A stretch of 36,384 nt of DNA from Pelagibacteraceae bacterium AG-325-J17 (lineage in GTDB: Bacteria > Pseudomonadota > Alphaproteobacteria > Pelagibacterales > Pelagibacteraceae), in NCBI GenBank assembly GCA_003282825.1, contig QBYM01000011.1:1-36384 (forward strand), in the 5' to 3' direction. The translations under genes and the position numbers were made by a program. Of the stretch, positions 8,743 through 18,101 are shown in pieces. The number at the start of each line of letters is the position of its first letter. Position 1 is the stretch's first letter. The notes below the pieces were generated by a model. It was not told where the DNA came from, searched no databases, and was given only the letters and a program-made list of their open reading frames with translations.

Positions 8743-8770
8743 TTGACGTTATTAGACTGAGAGATATAAC
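8743..8770 (+). promoter_or_regulatory. Candidate sigma70 promoter for tRNA-Val/tRNA-Asp
   Basis: TTGACG (8743-8748) and TATAAC (8765-8770) are 16 bases apart. Initiation near 8777 would give a leader of about nine bases before tRNA-Val. TTGACG matches five of six consensus -35 bases, which is notable in this AT-rich DNA. Confidence 0.55.
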
Positions 8771-8785
8771 CACTATTTTGGTTAT
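8766..8785. repeat. Perfect 7-bp inverted repeat abutting tRNA-Val
   Basis: ATAACCA (8766-8772) and TGGTTAT (8779-8785) are exact complements around a six-base loop. The left arm overlaps the candidate -10 element and the right arm ends one base before the mature tRNA 5' end. It could be an operator, or a leader hairpin if transcription starts upstream of 8766. Confidence 0.45.
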
Positions 8786-8861
8786 GGGCGGTTAGCTCAG
8801 TTGGTAGAGCATCTCGTTTACACCGAGGGGGTCAAAGGTTCGAGTCCTTTACTGCCCACCA
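8786..8861 (+). tRNA. tRNA-Val (anticodon UAC)
   Basis: 76 bases including encoded CCA. Acceptor stem GGGCGGT pairs with ACTGCCC (one G-U); D arm GCTCAGTTGGTAGAGC; anticodon stem TCTCG/CGAGG encloses loop TTTACAC with TAC; T arm AAAGGTTCGAGTCCTTT. The next tRNA starts 14 bases later, so the two are almost certainly one transcript. Confidence 0.97.
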
Positions 8862-8875
8862 AAAGAATCAAAAGT

Positions 8876-8952
8876 GGGGGTGTAGCTCAGTTGGTTAGAG
8901 CGATCGCCTGTCACGCGATAGGTCGAGGGTTCGAGTCCCTTCACTCCCGCCA
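8876..8952 (+). tRNA. tRNA-Asp (anticodon GUC)
   Basis: 77 bases including encoded CCA. Acceptor stem GGGGGTG pairs with CACTCCC (one G-U); discriminator G as usual for tRNA-Asp; anticodon stem ATCGC/GCGAT encloses CTGTCAC with GTC; T arm GAGGGTTCGAGTCCCTT. No Rho-independent terminator follows, so transcription may run on toward nuoA. Confidence 0.97.
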
Positions 8953-8967
8953 CTTAATACTTTAGTC

Positions 8968-8984
8968 TTGATAATCGTTATCAA
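8968..8984. promoter_or_regulatory. Fur-box-like palindrome upstream of the nuo genes
   Basis: TTGATAATCGTTATCAA is a perfect inverted repeat (7-base arms around TCG). Its core TGATAAT-C-GTTATCA matches 13 of the 14 defined positions of the classical 7-1-7 Fur box TGATAATnATTATCA. It also overlaps a possible -35 (TTGATA) 19 bases before TATATT at 8993. Position 74 bases before nuoA suggests iron-linked control of complex I. The binding protein (Fur, Mur or another family member) is inferred, not shown. Confidence 0.45.
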
Positions 8985-9057
8985 TAAGGCTGTATATTTT
9001 GAATAATGTGACCTAACACCACTTCATCTAGCTTTAAAAAATGATATATATTCCCAC

Positions 9058-9426
9058 ATGACTGCGGAATTTTTAAAAGATTATTTACCTATAATTTTAT
9101 TCTTAATTATAGCTTTGGGATTAAGTTGTGCATTTATTGTAGTCAACTTTTTCTTATCTCCTAAAAACCCTGATCCAGAAAAATTATCTGCTTATGAATG
9201 TGGGTTTGACCCATTTGAAGATTCTAGAATGGAATTTGACGTAAGATTTTATCTTGTTGCAATATTGTTTATAATTTTTGATCTTGAAATAGCATTTTTA
9301 TTTCCTTGGGCAATTTCACTAGGCTCAATAGGAATTCTTGGCTTTATGTCAATGATGATTTTTTTATTCATACTTACAATAGGATTCATTTATGAATGGA
9401 AAAAAGGTGCGCTGGATTGGGAATAA
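9058..9426 (+). CDS. nuoA: NADH-quinone oxidoreductase subunit A
   Basis: Membrane subunit of complex I, 122 residues, three transmembrane helices (about 9-31, 65-85, 92-112). The diagnostic loop between helices 1 and 2, which helps gate quinone access, contains YECGFDPF with its conserved Cys, followed by [19 protein letters not shown]. First gene of the 14-gene nuo operon; nuoB follows after 12 bases. The leader (8953-9057) holds the Fur-like palindrome but no strong Shine-Dalgarno. Confidence 0.97.
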   Translation: MTAEFLKDYLPIILFLIIALGLSCAFIVVNFFLSPKNPDPEKLSAYECGFDPFEDSRMEFDVRFYLVAILFIIFDLEIAFLFPWAISLGSIGILGFMSMMIFLFILTIGFIYEWKKGALDWE

Positions 9427-9438
9427 ATAAAAATTTAA

Positions 9439-9954
9439 ATGAATAATAAATTAGATCAAATTCCTGAGGAGTTTAAACAATTAGCTGATGATTTTAGTAA
9501 AAATGGATTTATTACTACTTCACTAGACAATTTAATAAATTGGTCAAGATCTGGATCATTACATTGGATGACATTTGGTTTAGCTTGTTGTGCAGTTGAA
9601 ATGATGCAAACTGCAATGCCAAGATATGACCTTGAAAGATTTGGAGCAGCTCCCAGAGGTTCACCTCGACAGTCTGATGTGATGATTGTAGCTGGAACTT
9701 TAACTAATAAAATGGCTCCAGCACTTAGAAAAGTTTATGATCAAATGCCAGAACCAAGATACGTAATTTCTATGGGTAGCTGTGCAAATGGAGGTGGTTA
9801 TTATCATTATTCTTATTCAGTTGTTAGAGGATGTGATCGTATAGTTCCTGTCGATATTTATGTCCCTGGATGTCCACCATCTGCTGAGTCTCTTTTGTAT
9901 GGAATTATGCAGTTACAAAAAAAAATAAGAAACAAAGGTTCTTTAAATAGATAA
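9439..9954 (+). CDS. nuoB: NADH-quinone oxidoreductase subunit B (N2 cluster)
   Basis: Subunit of 171 residues at the base of the peripheral arm of complex I. It carries the terminal 4Fe-4S cluster N2 that passes electrons to quinone. The ligands are visible: the tandem pair Cys50-Cys51 in [10 protein letters not shown], Cys115 in MGSCANGGG and Cys145 in VPGCPPSAE. The quinone-pocket region with [13 protein letters not shown] is intact. Length is typical for the soluble subunit. nuoC starts two bases after its stop. Confidence 0.98.
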   Translation: MNNKLDQIPEEFKQLADDFSKNGFITTSLDNLINWSRSGSLHWMTFGLACCAVEMMQTAMPRYDLERFGAAPRGSPRQSDVMIVAGTLTNKMAPALRKVYDQMPEPRYVISMGSCANGGGYYHYSYSVVRGCDRIVPVDIYVPGCPPSAESLLYGIMQLQKKIRNKGSLNR

Positions 9955-9955
9955 A

Positions 9956-10561
9956 ATGAAAACTTTAATAGATTTAGAAAAAAAAATTAATTCTGAGTTA
10001 GCTTCTAAAATTAATTCAACGTTAACTAAGCATAATCAAATTTATGTTGAGATAGATAAAGATGATTTAATAGATGTAACTTTGTTTGTTAAAACAAATA
10101 AAGATTTGAAGTTTAGACAACTTATAGATATTACTGTGGTTGATTATCCAGAACAGCCACAGCGATTTAAAGTTGTGTATTTATTTTTAAGTCATGAGTT
10201 TAATCAAAGAATGATTTTAAGTTACTTTATTACTGAAAATGAAGTCATTTCATCTTTAACATCAATTTTTCCCTCAGCAAATTGGATGGAAAGAGAAGTT
10301 TTTGATATGTATGGTGTTAATTTTAAAGATCATCCTGATTTAAGAAGAATATTAACTGATTATGGTTTTGAGGGTCATCCATTAAGAAAAGATTTTCCTT
10401 TAACTGGACATACAGAAGTTAGATATAATGAGGAACAAAAAAAAGTTATTAAAGAGCCTGTTAAACTAGAGCAAAACTATAGAAATTTTGATTACGAAAG
10501 TCCATGGGAAGGGACAAAATATATTAAAGAACAAACAGATGAAAATGACAAAAAAAATTAA
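9956..10561 (+). CDS. nuoC: NADH-quinone oxidoreductase subunit C
   Basis: Peripheral-arm subunit of 201 residues, the 30 kDa homologue, which packs against NuoD and carries no cofactor. The family signature is present near residues 110-145: [22 protein letters not shown] and [10 protein letters not shown]. It is a separate gene, not fused to nuoD as in some gammaproteobacteria. Its last 17 bases overlap the start of nuoD, so the two are probably translationally coupled. Confidence 0.97.
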   Translation: MKTLIDLEKKINSELASKINSTLTKHNQIYVEIDKDDLIDVTLFVKTNKDLKFRQLIDITVVDYPEQPQRFKVVYLFLSHEFNQRMILSYFITENEVISSLTSIFPSANWMEREVFDMYGVNFKDHPDLRRILTDYGFEGHPLRKDFPLTGHTEVRYNEEQKKVIKEPVKLEQNYRNFDYESPWEGTKYIKEQTDENDKKN

Positions 10562-11720
10562 AAATTTAAACTTAAATTTTGGCCCCCAGCATCCTGCAGC
10601 ACACGGAGTTTTAAGACTTATTCTTGAATTAGATGGTGAAGTTGTTGAAAAAGCAGACCCACATATTGGATTGCTTCATCGCGGTACTGAAAAGTTAATT
10701 GAAAATAAAACATATATGCAAGCTGTCCCTTATTTTGATCGTCTTGATTATGTAGCTCCAATGAACCAAGAACATGCTTTTGCATTAGCTATTGAAAAAA
10801 TTTTAAAAATTGAAGTACCTACAAGAGCTCAATTTATACGAGTAATGTTTTGTGAAATTGGAAGAATTTTAAGTCATATTTTAAATGTAACTACACAAGC
10901 TTTAGATGTGGGTGCTTTAACTCCTTCTTTGTGGGGTTTTGAAGAAAGAGAAACACTAATGACTTTTTATGAGAGAGCTTCTGGTTCAAGATTACATGCA
11001 AATTACTTTAGAGCCGGTGGAGTTCATCAAGATTTACCAGCAGGTTTAGAAGATGATATCGCAAAATTTTGTGACAGTTTTCCTAAAATTATAAACGATT
11101 TAGAGAATTTATTAACTGATAATAGAATTTTTAAACAAAGAAATGTTGATATTGGAATTGTAACTAAAGATGATGCTTTAGATTATTCATTTAGTGGAGT
11201 GATGATTAGAGGATCTGGTGTTCCTTGGGACATTAGAAAGTCACAACCTTATGATTGTTATAATCAATTAGAATTTAAGATACCAGTTGGAAAAAATGGA
11301 GATTGTTATGATCGATATTTATGTAGAATTGAAGAAATGAAGGAGAGTGTATCTATTATAAAACAATGCTTAGCCAAGATGGAAAAAGGTCCAGTTAAAA
11401 GCTTTGATGGAAAAATTACTCCACCGTCTAAAAAGGAAATTAAACAATCAATGGAAGCATTAATTCATCATTTTAAACTATTCACAGAGGGCTATCGTGT
11501 ACCTAAAGATGAAATATACACAGCTGTTGAAGCACCTAAGGGTGAATTTGGAGTTTATTTAATTTCTGATGGATCAAGCAAACCGTACAAATGTAAAATT
11601 AGAGCTCCGGGATTTTCACATTTACAATCAATGGACTATTTAATTAAAGGTCATATGTTAGCAGATGTTCCTGCTGTTCTAGGATCTTTAGATATAGTTT
11701 TTGGCGAGGTAGATAGATGA
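10545..11720 (+). CDS. nuoD: NADH-quinone oxidoreductase subunit D
   Basis: The 49 kDa subunit, 391 residues, which forms the quinone cavity with NuoB. The N-terminal [15 protein letters not shown] carries the conserved quinone-site His residues; [12 protein letters not shown] and [11 protein letters not shown] follow, and the C-terminus ends DIVFGEVDR as in the family. An in-frame upstream start at 10488 would add 19 residues inside nuoC; the ATG at 10545 is chosen because it puts NFGPQHP at the usual distance from the N-terminus. It overlaps nuoE by four bases (ATGA). Confidence 0.97.
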   Translation: MTKKIKNLNLNFGPQHPAAHGVLRLILELDGEVVEKADPHIGLLHRGTEKLIENKTYMQAVPYFDRLDYVAPMNQEHAFALAIEKILKIEVPTRAQFIRVMFCEIGRILSHILNVTTQALDVGALTPSLWGFEERETLMTFYERASGSRLHANYFRAGGVHQDLPAGLEDDIAKFCDSFPKIINDLENLLTDNRIFKQRNVDIGIVTKDDALDYSFSGVMIRGSGVPWDIRKSQPYDCYNQLEFKIPVGKNGDCYDRYLCRIEEMKESVSIIKQCLAKMEKGPVKSFDGKITPPSKKEIKQSMEALIHHFKLFTEGYRVPKDEIYTAVEAPKGEFGVYLISDGSSKPYKCKIRAPGFSHLQSMDYLIKGHMLADVPAVLGSLDIVFGEVDR

Positions 11721-12325
11721 GTTTAAAAAAACCAGCCAAAGATCAACCAGAAAACTTTGAATTTAGCTCTTCTTCTCTCGAAGAGGCGAAGACTATAATC
11801 GCAAAATATCCTGAAGGCAAACAACAAAGTGCAGTGATGGCTTTATTATATATAGCGCAAAGACAAAATGATAATTGGATTCCATTAGCAGCAATGAAAT
11901 ATATCGCAAAATTTTTAGATATGCCATATATCAAAGTTTATGAGGTAGCTACTTTTTATTCTATGTATAATTTATCTCCAGTAGGAAAATATTTTATTCA
12001 AGTATGTACTACGACTCCATGCATGATTAGGGGAGCAAATAAATTAGTTGAGGCCTGTAAAGAAAAAATTTCTGAAAATGAGTCAGAGTTATCAAAAGAC
12101 AAAACCTGTTCATGGATGGAAGTCGAGTGTTTAGGAGCTTGTGTTAATGCCCCAATGATGCAAATCAATGATAATTATTATGAAGATTTAGATAAAGAAA
12201 AAACTTTAAAAATTTTAGAATCGCTTTTTAAGGGTGAAACACCTAAACCTGGCTCTTATAGAGGAAGAATAAATAATGAACCTGAAAATAATAGAAAAAC
12301 ATTATTGGATTTAAAAAATGCTTAA
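11717..12325 (+). CDS. nuoE: NADH-quinone oxidoreductase subunit E
   Basis: The 24 kDa subunit, 202 residues, a thioredoxin-like 2Fe-2S protein (cluster N1a) of the NADH dehydrogenase module, paired with NuoF. The cluster ligands are CTTTPC (first pair) and ECLGAC (second pair). The preceding helical region ([19 protein letters not shown]) matches the family. The final third has the PKPGSYRGR tail typical of alphaproteobacterial and mitochondrial forms. Linked to nuoD by ATGA and to nuoF by an 8-base ATGCTTAA overlap. Confidence 0.97.
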   Translation: MSLKKPAKDQPENFEFSSSSLEEAKTIIAKYPEGKQQSAVMALLYIAQRQNDNWIPLAAMKYIAKFLDMPYIKVYEVATFYSMYNLSPVGKYFIQVCTTTPCMIRGANKLVEACKEKISENESELSKDKTCSWMEVECLGACVNAPMMQINDNYYEDLDKEKTLKILESLFKGETPKPGSYRGRINNEPENNRKTLLDLKNA

Positions 12326-13646
12326 AGATCAAGATAGAATTTTCAAAAATTTATATAACGACTTGGGATCTGATATTAACTCATCTCAAAAAAGAGGTGA
12401 TTGGATCAATACAAAAGAACTAACAAACAAAGGAAGAGATTGGATCATTAATGAGATTAAAGACTCACAACTTAGAGGAAGGGGTGGAGCAGGTTTTCCA
12501 ACTGGATTAAAATGGTCTTTTGCACCTAAAGAAGTTGGATCACGACCTCATTACCTTGTCATAAATGCAGATGAGTCAGAACCTGGAACTTGTAAAGATA
12601 GAGATTTATTAAGATTTGAACCTCATAAACTTATAGAAGGTTGCTTAATATCTTCATTCGCAGTTCAAGCGCATGTTTGTTATATCTATATTAGAGGAGA
12701 ATATTTTATAGAAGGACAAAAACTTCAAGCTGCAATTGATGAAGCTTATGATAAAAACCTTATTGGTAAAAATGCAGCTGGAACTGGATGGGATTTAGAT
12801 ATTTACATTCATTATGGAGCAGGAGCATATATTTGTGGTGAGGAGACAGCACTACTTGAGAGCATAGAAGGTAAAAAGGGACAACCAAGATTAAAACCTC
12901 CGTTTCCTGCTTTAATAGGACTTTATGGGTGTCCAACAATAATTAATAATGTTGAAACCATTGCCGTCGTTCCAACAATTCTTAGAAAAGGCAGTAAATG
13001 GTTTTCTTCTTTAGGAAGAGAAAAAAATACAGGCACAAAGATTTTTTGCATATCTGGAAATGTAAATAATCCATGTAATGTTGAAGAAGAAATGAATATA
13101 CCATTAAAAGAATTAATAGAAATTCATGCTGGAGGTGTAATTGGCGGGTGGGATAACCTGCAAGCAGTAATTCCTGGTGGATCATCAATGCCTTTAATCC
13201 CAAAAGAAAAATGTGAAACTTTAACTATGGATTTCGACTCGTTAATGGCAGAGAAAAGTGGATTAGGAACTGCTGGTGTAGTCGTAATTAATAAGGATCA
13301 AGATATTATTAAATGTATGGCTAGAATTGCGAGATTTTATAAACATGAAAGTTGTGGTCAATGTACTCCTTGTAGAGAAGGAACAGGATGGATGTGGAGA
13401 ATGCTTGAGAGGATGTCCAAAGGTGAAGCAACTAGAGACGAAGTTGATATGCTAGGTGATGTAACAAATCAAATAGCAGGACACACAATTTGTGCATTTG
13501 GAGAAGGCTCTTCTTGGCCAGTTCAAGGTTTATTAAGACATTTTAAAAAAGAAATTAAAGAAAGAAATAAATTTGATCCAATAGTAAAAGAAAATAAAAA
13601 TATTCCTTATTTAGTTGACCAACATTTATTAGATAAAAATGCTTAA
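12318..13646 (+). CDS. nuoF: NADH-quinone oxidoreductase subunit F (NADH/FMN site)
   Basis: The 51 kDa subunit, 442 residues, where NADH gives its hydride to FMN. The FMN/NADH glycine-rich motif [13 protein letters not shown] lies near residue 55; [16 protein letters not shown] is the second nucleotide-binding signature. The N3 4Fe-4S cluster ligands are [12 protein letters not shown] plus a downstream Cys in HTICAFGEG. Length is normal. Overlaps of eight bases at both ends join it to nuoE and nuoG. Confidence 0.98.
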   Translation: MLKDQDRIFKNLYNDLGSDINSSQKRGDWINTKELTNKGRDWIINEIKDSQLRGRGGAGFPTGLKWSFAPKEVGSRPHYLVINADESEPGTCKDRDLLRFEPHKLIEGCLISSFAVQAHVCYIYIRGEYFIEGQKLQAAIDEAYDKNLIGKNAAGTGWDLDIYIHYGAGAYICGEETALLESIEGKKGQPRLKPPFPALIGLYGCPTIINNVETIAVVPTILRKGSKWFSSLGREKNTGTKIFCISGNVNNPCNVEEEMNIPLKELIEIHAGGVIGGWDNLQAVIPGGSSMPLIPKEKCETLTMDFDSLMAEKSGLGTAGVVVINKDQDIIKCMARIARFYKHESCGQCTPCREGTGWMWRMLERMSKGEATRDEVDMLGDVTNQIAGHTICAFGEGSSWPVQGLLRHFKKEIKERNKFDPIVKENKNIPYLVDQHLLDKNA

Positions 13647-15672
13647 ATTAAAAGTAAATGATACTGAAGTAGAAGTTGAAGAGGGACTAACAGTTCTTCA
13701 GGCCTGCGAAAAAGCAGGTGTAGAAATACCAAGATTTTGCTATCATGAAAAATTATCAATAGCTGGAAATTGTAGAATGTGTTTAGTGGAAATGGAAAAA
13801 TCTCCTAAACCAATAGCTTCATGTGCTATGCCTGCTGCAAATGGAATGGTAATCAAAACAAATACACCAAACATAGAAAAATCTAGAAAAGGTGTGATGG
13901 AATTTTTATTAGCGAACCATCCATTGGATTGTCCTGTTTGTGATCAAGGTGGAGAATGTGATCTTCAAGATCAATCTATGTTCTATGGAATTGATAAATC
14001 AAGATTTAAAGAAAATAAAAGAGCAGTTCCAGATAAGAATATGGGTCCTTTGATAAAAACTCAAATGACAAGATGTATTCATTGCACAAGGTGTATAAGA
14101 TTTGCAACAGAAATTGCAGGTGTTCCTGAATTAGGTGCAATTGGAAGAGGTGAAGACATGCAAATTACTACTTATTTGGAAAAATCAATACAGTCAGAGC
14201 TTTCTGGAAATGTTATTGATCTTTGTCCTGTAGGAGCATTAACCTCAAAACCGTACGTGTTTGAAGCAAGACCTTGGGAATTAAAAAAAACAGAAACTAT
14301 TGATGTAATGGATGCGGTTGGTTCAAATATTAGGGTTGATACTTATGACTGGGAAGTAAAAAGAGTTTTACCAGTTATTAATGAAGAAATTAATGAAGAA
14401 TGGATTTCTGATAAAACAAGATATGCATGTGATGGTTTACTCAATCAAAGACTTGATACACCTTATGTAAAATATAATAATAAATTTGAAAAAGCTTCGT
14501 GGGATGAAGTTTATAAAATTATCAAATCGAAAATTAAAAATACAAAAAAAGAGAATATATGTGGCTTTGTTGGAGACTTAGCAAACATGGAAGCAAGTTT
14601 TATTTTCAAAGAATTTTTTGATAGGACTATTGATACAAACAAATATGATTCAAAATCTACTAAAAGATTTATAGATAATTCAGTAAGAGAAAATTACTTA
14701 TTTAATTCAACAATTAATGGAATTGAGGAGTCTGATTTAATTTTATTAATTGGGACTAATCCTAGATTTGAAGCGACTATGCTTAATGCCAGAATTAGAA
14801 AAGCTTATTTAAATAATAAAACTAAAATTATTTCACTAAATGATGTTGGTGATCTTACTTATCCTTATCAAATTCTTAATGGTAAAACTCAAACAATTAA
14901 AGATATTATTGAAAATAAAAATGAAATAACTAATGATATCATAAATTCAAAAAAACCTTTGGTTGTATTAGGTGAGTCATTTTTAGAATTAAAATCAGCA
15001 AATTATTTATTTTATTCCTTAAAAGAATTTCTGTCTAAGAATAATAAATTTACTAAAGATTGGAATCCTCTAAATATTTTATTTACAGATGCATCTACGG
15101 TAGGAAGTATTGATTTAGATTTAGTTGACCAAAATAATAATATTTTAGATGATCTCAAACAAAATAAATTTGAAATTATTTATCTTCTTAACCAGGATAA
15201 TCTTGATTTTGTCAAAAAAGATGAATTTATAATTTATCAAGGAAGCCATGGAGATAAAGGGGCAGAAATTGCAGATATAATTTTACCGGGTGCAGCATAT
15301 ACTGAGCAATCTGGATACTTTACTAATTTAGAGGGTAGAATTCAAAAAGCCTTTAAAGCTTCATATCCCCCAGGAGATTCAAAAGAAGATTGGCAAATAA
15401 TTAATGAAATTGCCGAAACAATGAACAATCGTAAACTTTTTAATGATAAAGATGAGCTTGAAAGTAGTATGTTTAATTATCTGAGTCTTAAAAAAGAAAA
15501 GCAAAAAGAAACTTTGAAAACTAATATTGAGACAAATGAATTTATAAATGAGGATTTAAAAGTTGAATTTAAAGATTATTATTTTTCTAATGTGATAGCA
15601 AGAGCATCAAAGACTATGCTTGATTGTAATAATTCTAAAATTGATGTTAAGCGAACAGGCACAGAGGGTTGA
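13639..15672 (+). CDS. nuoG: NADH-quinone oxidoreductase subunit G
   Basis: The 75 kDa subunit, 677 residues, relaying electrons from NuoF through several clusters. The N-terminal 2Fe-2S domain has [17 protein letters not shown]; the His-liganded 4Fe-4S site is [18 protein letters not shown]; a ferredoxin-like site has RCIHCTRC and [11 protein letters not shown] molybdopterin-oxidoreductase-like domain without visible cofactor motifs makes up the C-terminal two thirds, including [19 protein letters not shown]. No extra N7 cluster motif was noticed. nuoH begins three bases after the stop. Confidence 0.97.
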   Translation: MLKLKVNDTEVEVEEGLTVLQACEKAGVEIPRFCYHEKLSIAGNCRMCLVEMEKSPKPIASCAMPAANGMVIKTNTPNIEKSRKGVMEFLLANHPLDCPVCDQGGECDLQDQSMFYGIDKSRFKENKRAVPDKNMGPLIKTQMTRCIHCTRCIRFATEIAGVPELGAIGRGEDMQITTYLEKSIQSELSGNVIDLCPVGALTSKPYVFEARPWELKKTETIDVMDAVGSNIRVDTYDWEVKRVLPVINEEINEEWISDKTRYACDGLLNQRLDTPYVKYNNKFEKASWDEVYKIIKSKIKNTKKENICGFVGDLANMEASFIFKEFFDRTIDTNKYDSKSTKRFIDNSVRENYLFNSTINGIEESDLILLIGTNPRFEATMLNARIRKAYLNNKTKIISLNDVGDLTYPYQILNGKTQTIKDIIENKNEITNDIINSKKPLVVLGESFLELKSANYLFYSLKEFLSKNNKFTKDWNPLNILFTDASTVGSIDLDLVDQNNNILDDLKQNKFEIIYLLNQDNLDFVKKDEFIIYQGSHGDKGAEIADIILPGAAYTEQSGYFTNLEGRIQKAFKASYPPGDSKEDWQIINEIAETMNNRKLFNDKDELESSMFNYLSLKKEKQKETLKTNIETNEFINEDLKVEFKDYYFSNVIARASKTMLDCNNSKIDVKRTGTEG

Positions 15673-15675
15673 TAA

Positions 15676-16674
15676 ATGGAATATTTTGATATTATATTTC
15701 AAGAGGTTTATAAGATTTTATTTTTACTAGTTCCAGTTTTAGTTTCTGTAGCAATGATTGTTTGGTTAGATAGAAGAGTTTGGGCTTTTGTTCAAAAAAG
15801 ACAAGGACCTAATGTTGTTGGACCTTTTGGATTACTTCAATCCCTTGCAGATGCTTTAAAATATATTTTTAAAGAAATAATCATACCAGCTAGTTCCAAT
15901 AAAGTTATTTTTATTCTTGCACCGATAATAACTATGACATTAGCTTTAATAGCCTGGGCAGTTATTCCTTTCAATGAAGGTCAAGTTTTAGCAAACATTA
16001 ATGTTGGTATTTTATATATATTTGCAGTCTCCTCTTTAGGTGTTTATGGGATTATTATGGGTGGATGGGCTTCAAACTCCAAATATCCGTTTTTAGGAGC
16101 TATAAGGTCAGCAGCACAGATGGTATCATATGAAGTTTCAATAGGTATAATTATAATTAATGTATTATTATGTGTAGGGTCATTAAATTTAAGTGATATT
16201 GTATTAGCTCAGCAAGAAATGTGGTTTATAATTCCATTATTTCCCATGTTTGTTATTTTTTTTATTTCATCTTTAGCCGAAACTAATAGACCTCCATTTG
16301 ACCTGCCTGAGGCAGAGGCAGAATTAGTTGCTGGATATCAAACAGAATATTCTGGAATGATGTATGCAATGTTTTGGTTAGGAGAATATGCAAATATTTT
16401 ATTAATGTGTGCATTAGGATCAATTTTATTTTTAGGAGGCTGGTTATCACCGATAGATATATATCCTTTTACTTTGGTCCCTGGAGCAGTTTGGTTTATA
16501 TTTAAAATTCTTTTTTTGTTTATTCTTTTTGCTTTAGTTAAAGCAACTGTCCCAAGATATAGATATGATCAATTAATGAGATTAGGATGGAAGATATTTT
16601 TACCGTTTTCATTAATTTATGTAGTATTAACAGCAAGTTATCTTTTTTATTTTAACCTTTTGCCAACAAACTAA
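15676..16674 (+). CDS. nuoH: NADH-quinone oxidoreductase subunit H
   Basis: Membrane subunit of 332 residues with about eight helices; it joins the peripheral arm to the proton-pumping arm and forms part of the quinone channel. Signatures include [19 protein letters not shown] in the first loop and the acidic loop [19 protein letters not shown] (about 207-225) that is central to coupling; [12 protein letters not shown] follows. The nuoI ATG comes directly after its stop with no spacer. Confidence 0.97.
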   Translation: MEYFDIIFQEVYKILFLLVPVLVSVAMIVWLDRRVWAFVQKRQGPNVVGPFGLLQSLADALKYIFKEIIIPASSNKVIFILAPIITMTLALIAWAVIPFNEGQVLANINVGILYIFAVSSLGVYGIIMGGWASNSKYPFLGAIRSAAQMVSYEVSIGIIIINVLLCVGSLNLSDIVLAQQEMWFIIPLFPMFVIFFISSLAETNRPPFDLPEAEAELVAGYQTEYSGMMYAMFWLGEYANILLMCALGSILFLGGWLSPIDIYPFTLVPGAVWFIFKILFLFILFALVKATVPRYRYDQLMRLGWKIFLPFSLIYVVLTASYLFYFNLLPTN

Positions 16675-17160
16675 ATGAAAATCGCTAGATTTATTAAAAC
16701 TATATTGATGGTCGACTTTGTAAGTGGATTATTAATTGCTGTTAAAGAAATGTTCAAATCAAAAAAAACTATTAATTATCCTTTTGAAAAAGGAAAAATT
16801 AGCCCAAGATTTAGAGGTGAACATGCCCTCAGAAGATATCCAAATGGTGAAGAAAGGTGTATAGCTTGTAAATTATGTGAAGCAGTATGTCCTGCACAAG
16901 CTATCACTATCGAGTCCACACAAAGAGAAGATGGAAGTAGAAAAACAACTCGATACGATATAGATATGATGAAATGTATCTATTGTGGTCTATGTGAAGA
17001 ATCCTGTCCTGTGGATGCAATTGTGCAAGGACCAAATTTTGAATTTTCTACTGAAACTAGAGAAGAACTGTATTACACTAAGGAAAAGCTACTTGATAAT
17101 GGAGATAGATGGGAAAATATTTTAGCTGCAAATATTAAGTCAGATAATCCTTACAGATAA
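16675..17160 (+). CDS. nuoI: NADH-quinone oxidoreductase subunit I (two 4Fe-4S clusters)
   Basis: The 23 kDa ferredoxin-like subunit, 161 residues, carrying clusters N6a and N6b between NuoG and NuoB. Both C-x2-C-x2-C-x3-C-P motifs are intact: [12 protein letters not shown] and [12 protein letters not shown]. The N-terminal amphipathic helix that lies on the membrane, then [19 protein letters not shown], match the alphaproteobacterial and mitochondrial type. Confidence 0.98.
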   Translation: MKIARFIKTILMVDFVSGLLIAVKEMFKSKKTINYPFEKGKISPRFRGEHALRRYPNGEERCIACKLCEAVCPAQAITIESTQREDGSRKTTRYDIDMMKCIYCGLCEESCPVDAIVQGPNFEFSTETREELYYTKEKLLDNGDRWENILAANIKSDNPYR

Positions 17161-17163
17161 TTA

Positions 17164-17796
17164 ATGATAGCTCACGCAATTTTTTTTTATGTTTTTTCTT
17201 TAATAGCTATTATTTCTGCAATAATGGTTACGGTCTCTAAAAATACAGTTCATTCAGTATTTTTTTTAATTTTAGATTTCATTAGCATTTCTTGTCTCTT
17301 TATTATGATTGGAGCAGAATTTTTAGGTATGATTATGCTAATCGTCTACGTTGGTGCAGTAGCAGTTCTTTTTTTATTTGTTGTCATGATGTTAAATGTA
17401 GCTCAACAAAAAAATCAATGGTTATTATCTGAGGATAGTTCTGGACATATACCCATTGGGCTCATTATAAGCGCTTTAATATTCTTTGAATTAATTATTG
17501 TTATTGGTGGTTGGAAGTATAAGCCCGATTTATTTAATTCGGATAATTTACAAATATCTAGCGAACTTAGTAACACTCATTCTTTGGGACAAATTTTATA
17601 TACAGACTACATTCATGTCTTTCAAATAAGTGGAATGATTTTATTAATTGCAATGATAGGGGCGATTGTTCTTACTTTTAGACAAAGAGAAGGTGTTAAA
17701 AAACAAAGTTATATCAAACAAATATCTAGAGAAAGATCTGAGGGAGTGGAGGTTTTAGATGTGCCTTCAAACAAAGGGGTAAAAATTGATGATTGA
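17164..17796 (+). CDS. nuoJ: NADH-quinone oxidoreductase subunit J
   Basis: Membrane subunit of 210 residues, ND6 homologue, with five predicted helices. Helix 3 has the expected [20 protein letters not shown] sequence, with the pi-bulge region important for proton transfer. A T9 run near the start (17180-17188) is read in frame, showing that long T runs need not disrupt genes here. The last eight bases (ATGATTGA) overlap nuoK. Confidence 0.95.
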   Translation: MIAHAIFFYVFSLIAIISAIMVTVSKNTVHSVFFLILDFISISCLFIMIGAEFLGMIMLIVYVGAVAVLFLFVVMMLNVAQQKNQWLLSEDSSGHIPIGLIISALIFFELIIVIGGWKYKPDLFNSDNLQISSELSNTHSLGQILYTDYIHVFQISGMILLIAMIGAIVLTFRQREGVKKQSYIKQISRERSEGVEVLDVPSNKGVKIDD

Positions 17797-18100
17797 AATA
17801 GGCTTGGGACATTATCTAACCTTAGGAGCAGTAATTTTTACAATTGGTATAGTTGGAATTTTTTTAAATAGAAAAAATATCATTGTAATTTTAATGAGTA
17901 TTGAGCTTATCTTGTTAGCAGTTAATATAAATTTAGTTTCATTTTCAATATATTTAAATGATTTATCAGGGCAGGTCTTTACTTTATTTATTTTAACTGT
18001 CGCTGCAGCTGAGGCTGCTATAGGTTTAGCAATCATAGTTGTTTATTACCGAAATGCTGGAACAATCCGAGTAGAGGAAATTGATAATTTAAAAGGTTAA
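17789..18100 (+). CDS. nuoK: NADH-quinone oxidoreductase subunit K
   Basis: Small membrane subunit of 103 residues, ND4L homologue, with three helices. It has the conserved start ([17 protein letters not shown]), a helix 2 with the essential Glu in [15 protein letters not shown], and the helix 3 Glu in [16 protein letters not shown] three bases upstream (17786) is in frame, but the ATG at 17789 matches the family N-terminus and gives the recurrent 8-base overlap with nuoJ. Confidence 0.96.
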   Translation: MIEIGLGHYLTLGAVIFTIGIVGIFLNRKNIIVILMSIELILLAVNINLVSFSIYLNDLSGQVFTLFILTVAAAEAAIGLAIIVVYYRNAGTIRVEEIDNLKG

Positions 18101-18101
18101 T

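Noticed and set aside
10488..10544. Longer NuoD start inside nuoC
   Set aside because: Adds 19 residues unlike the family; the ATG at 10545 fits the conserved N-terminus.
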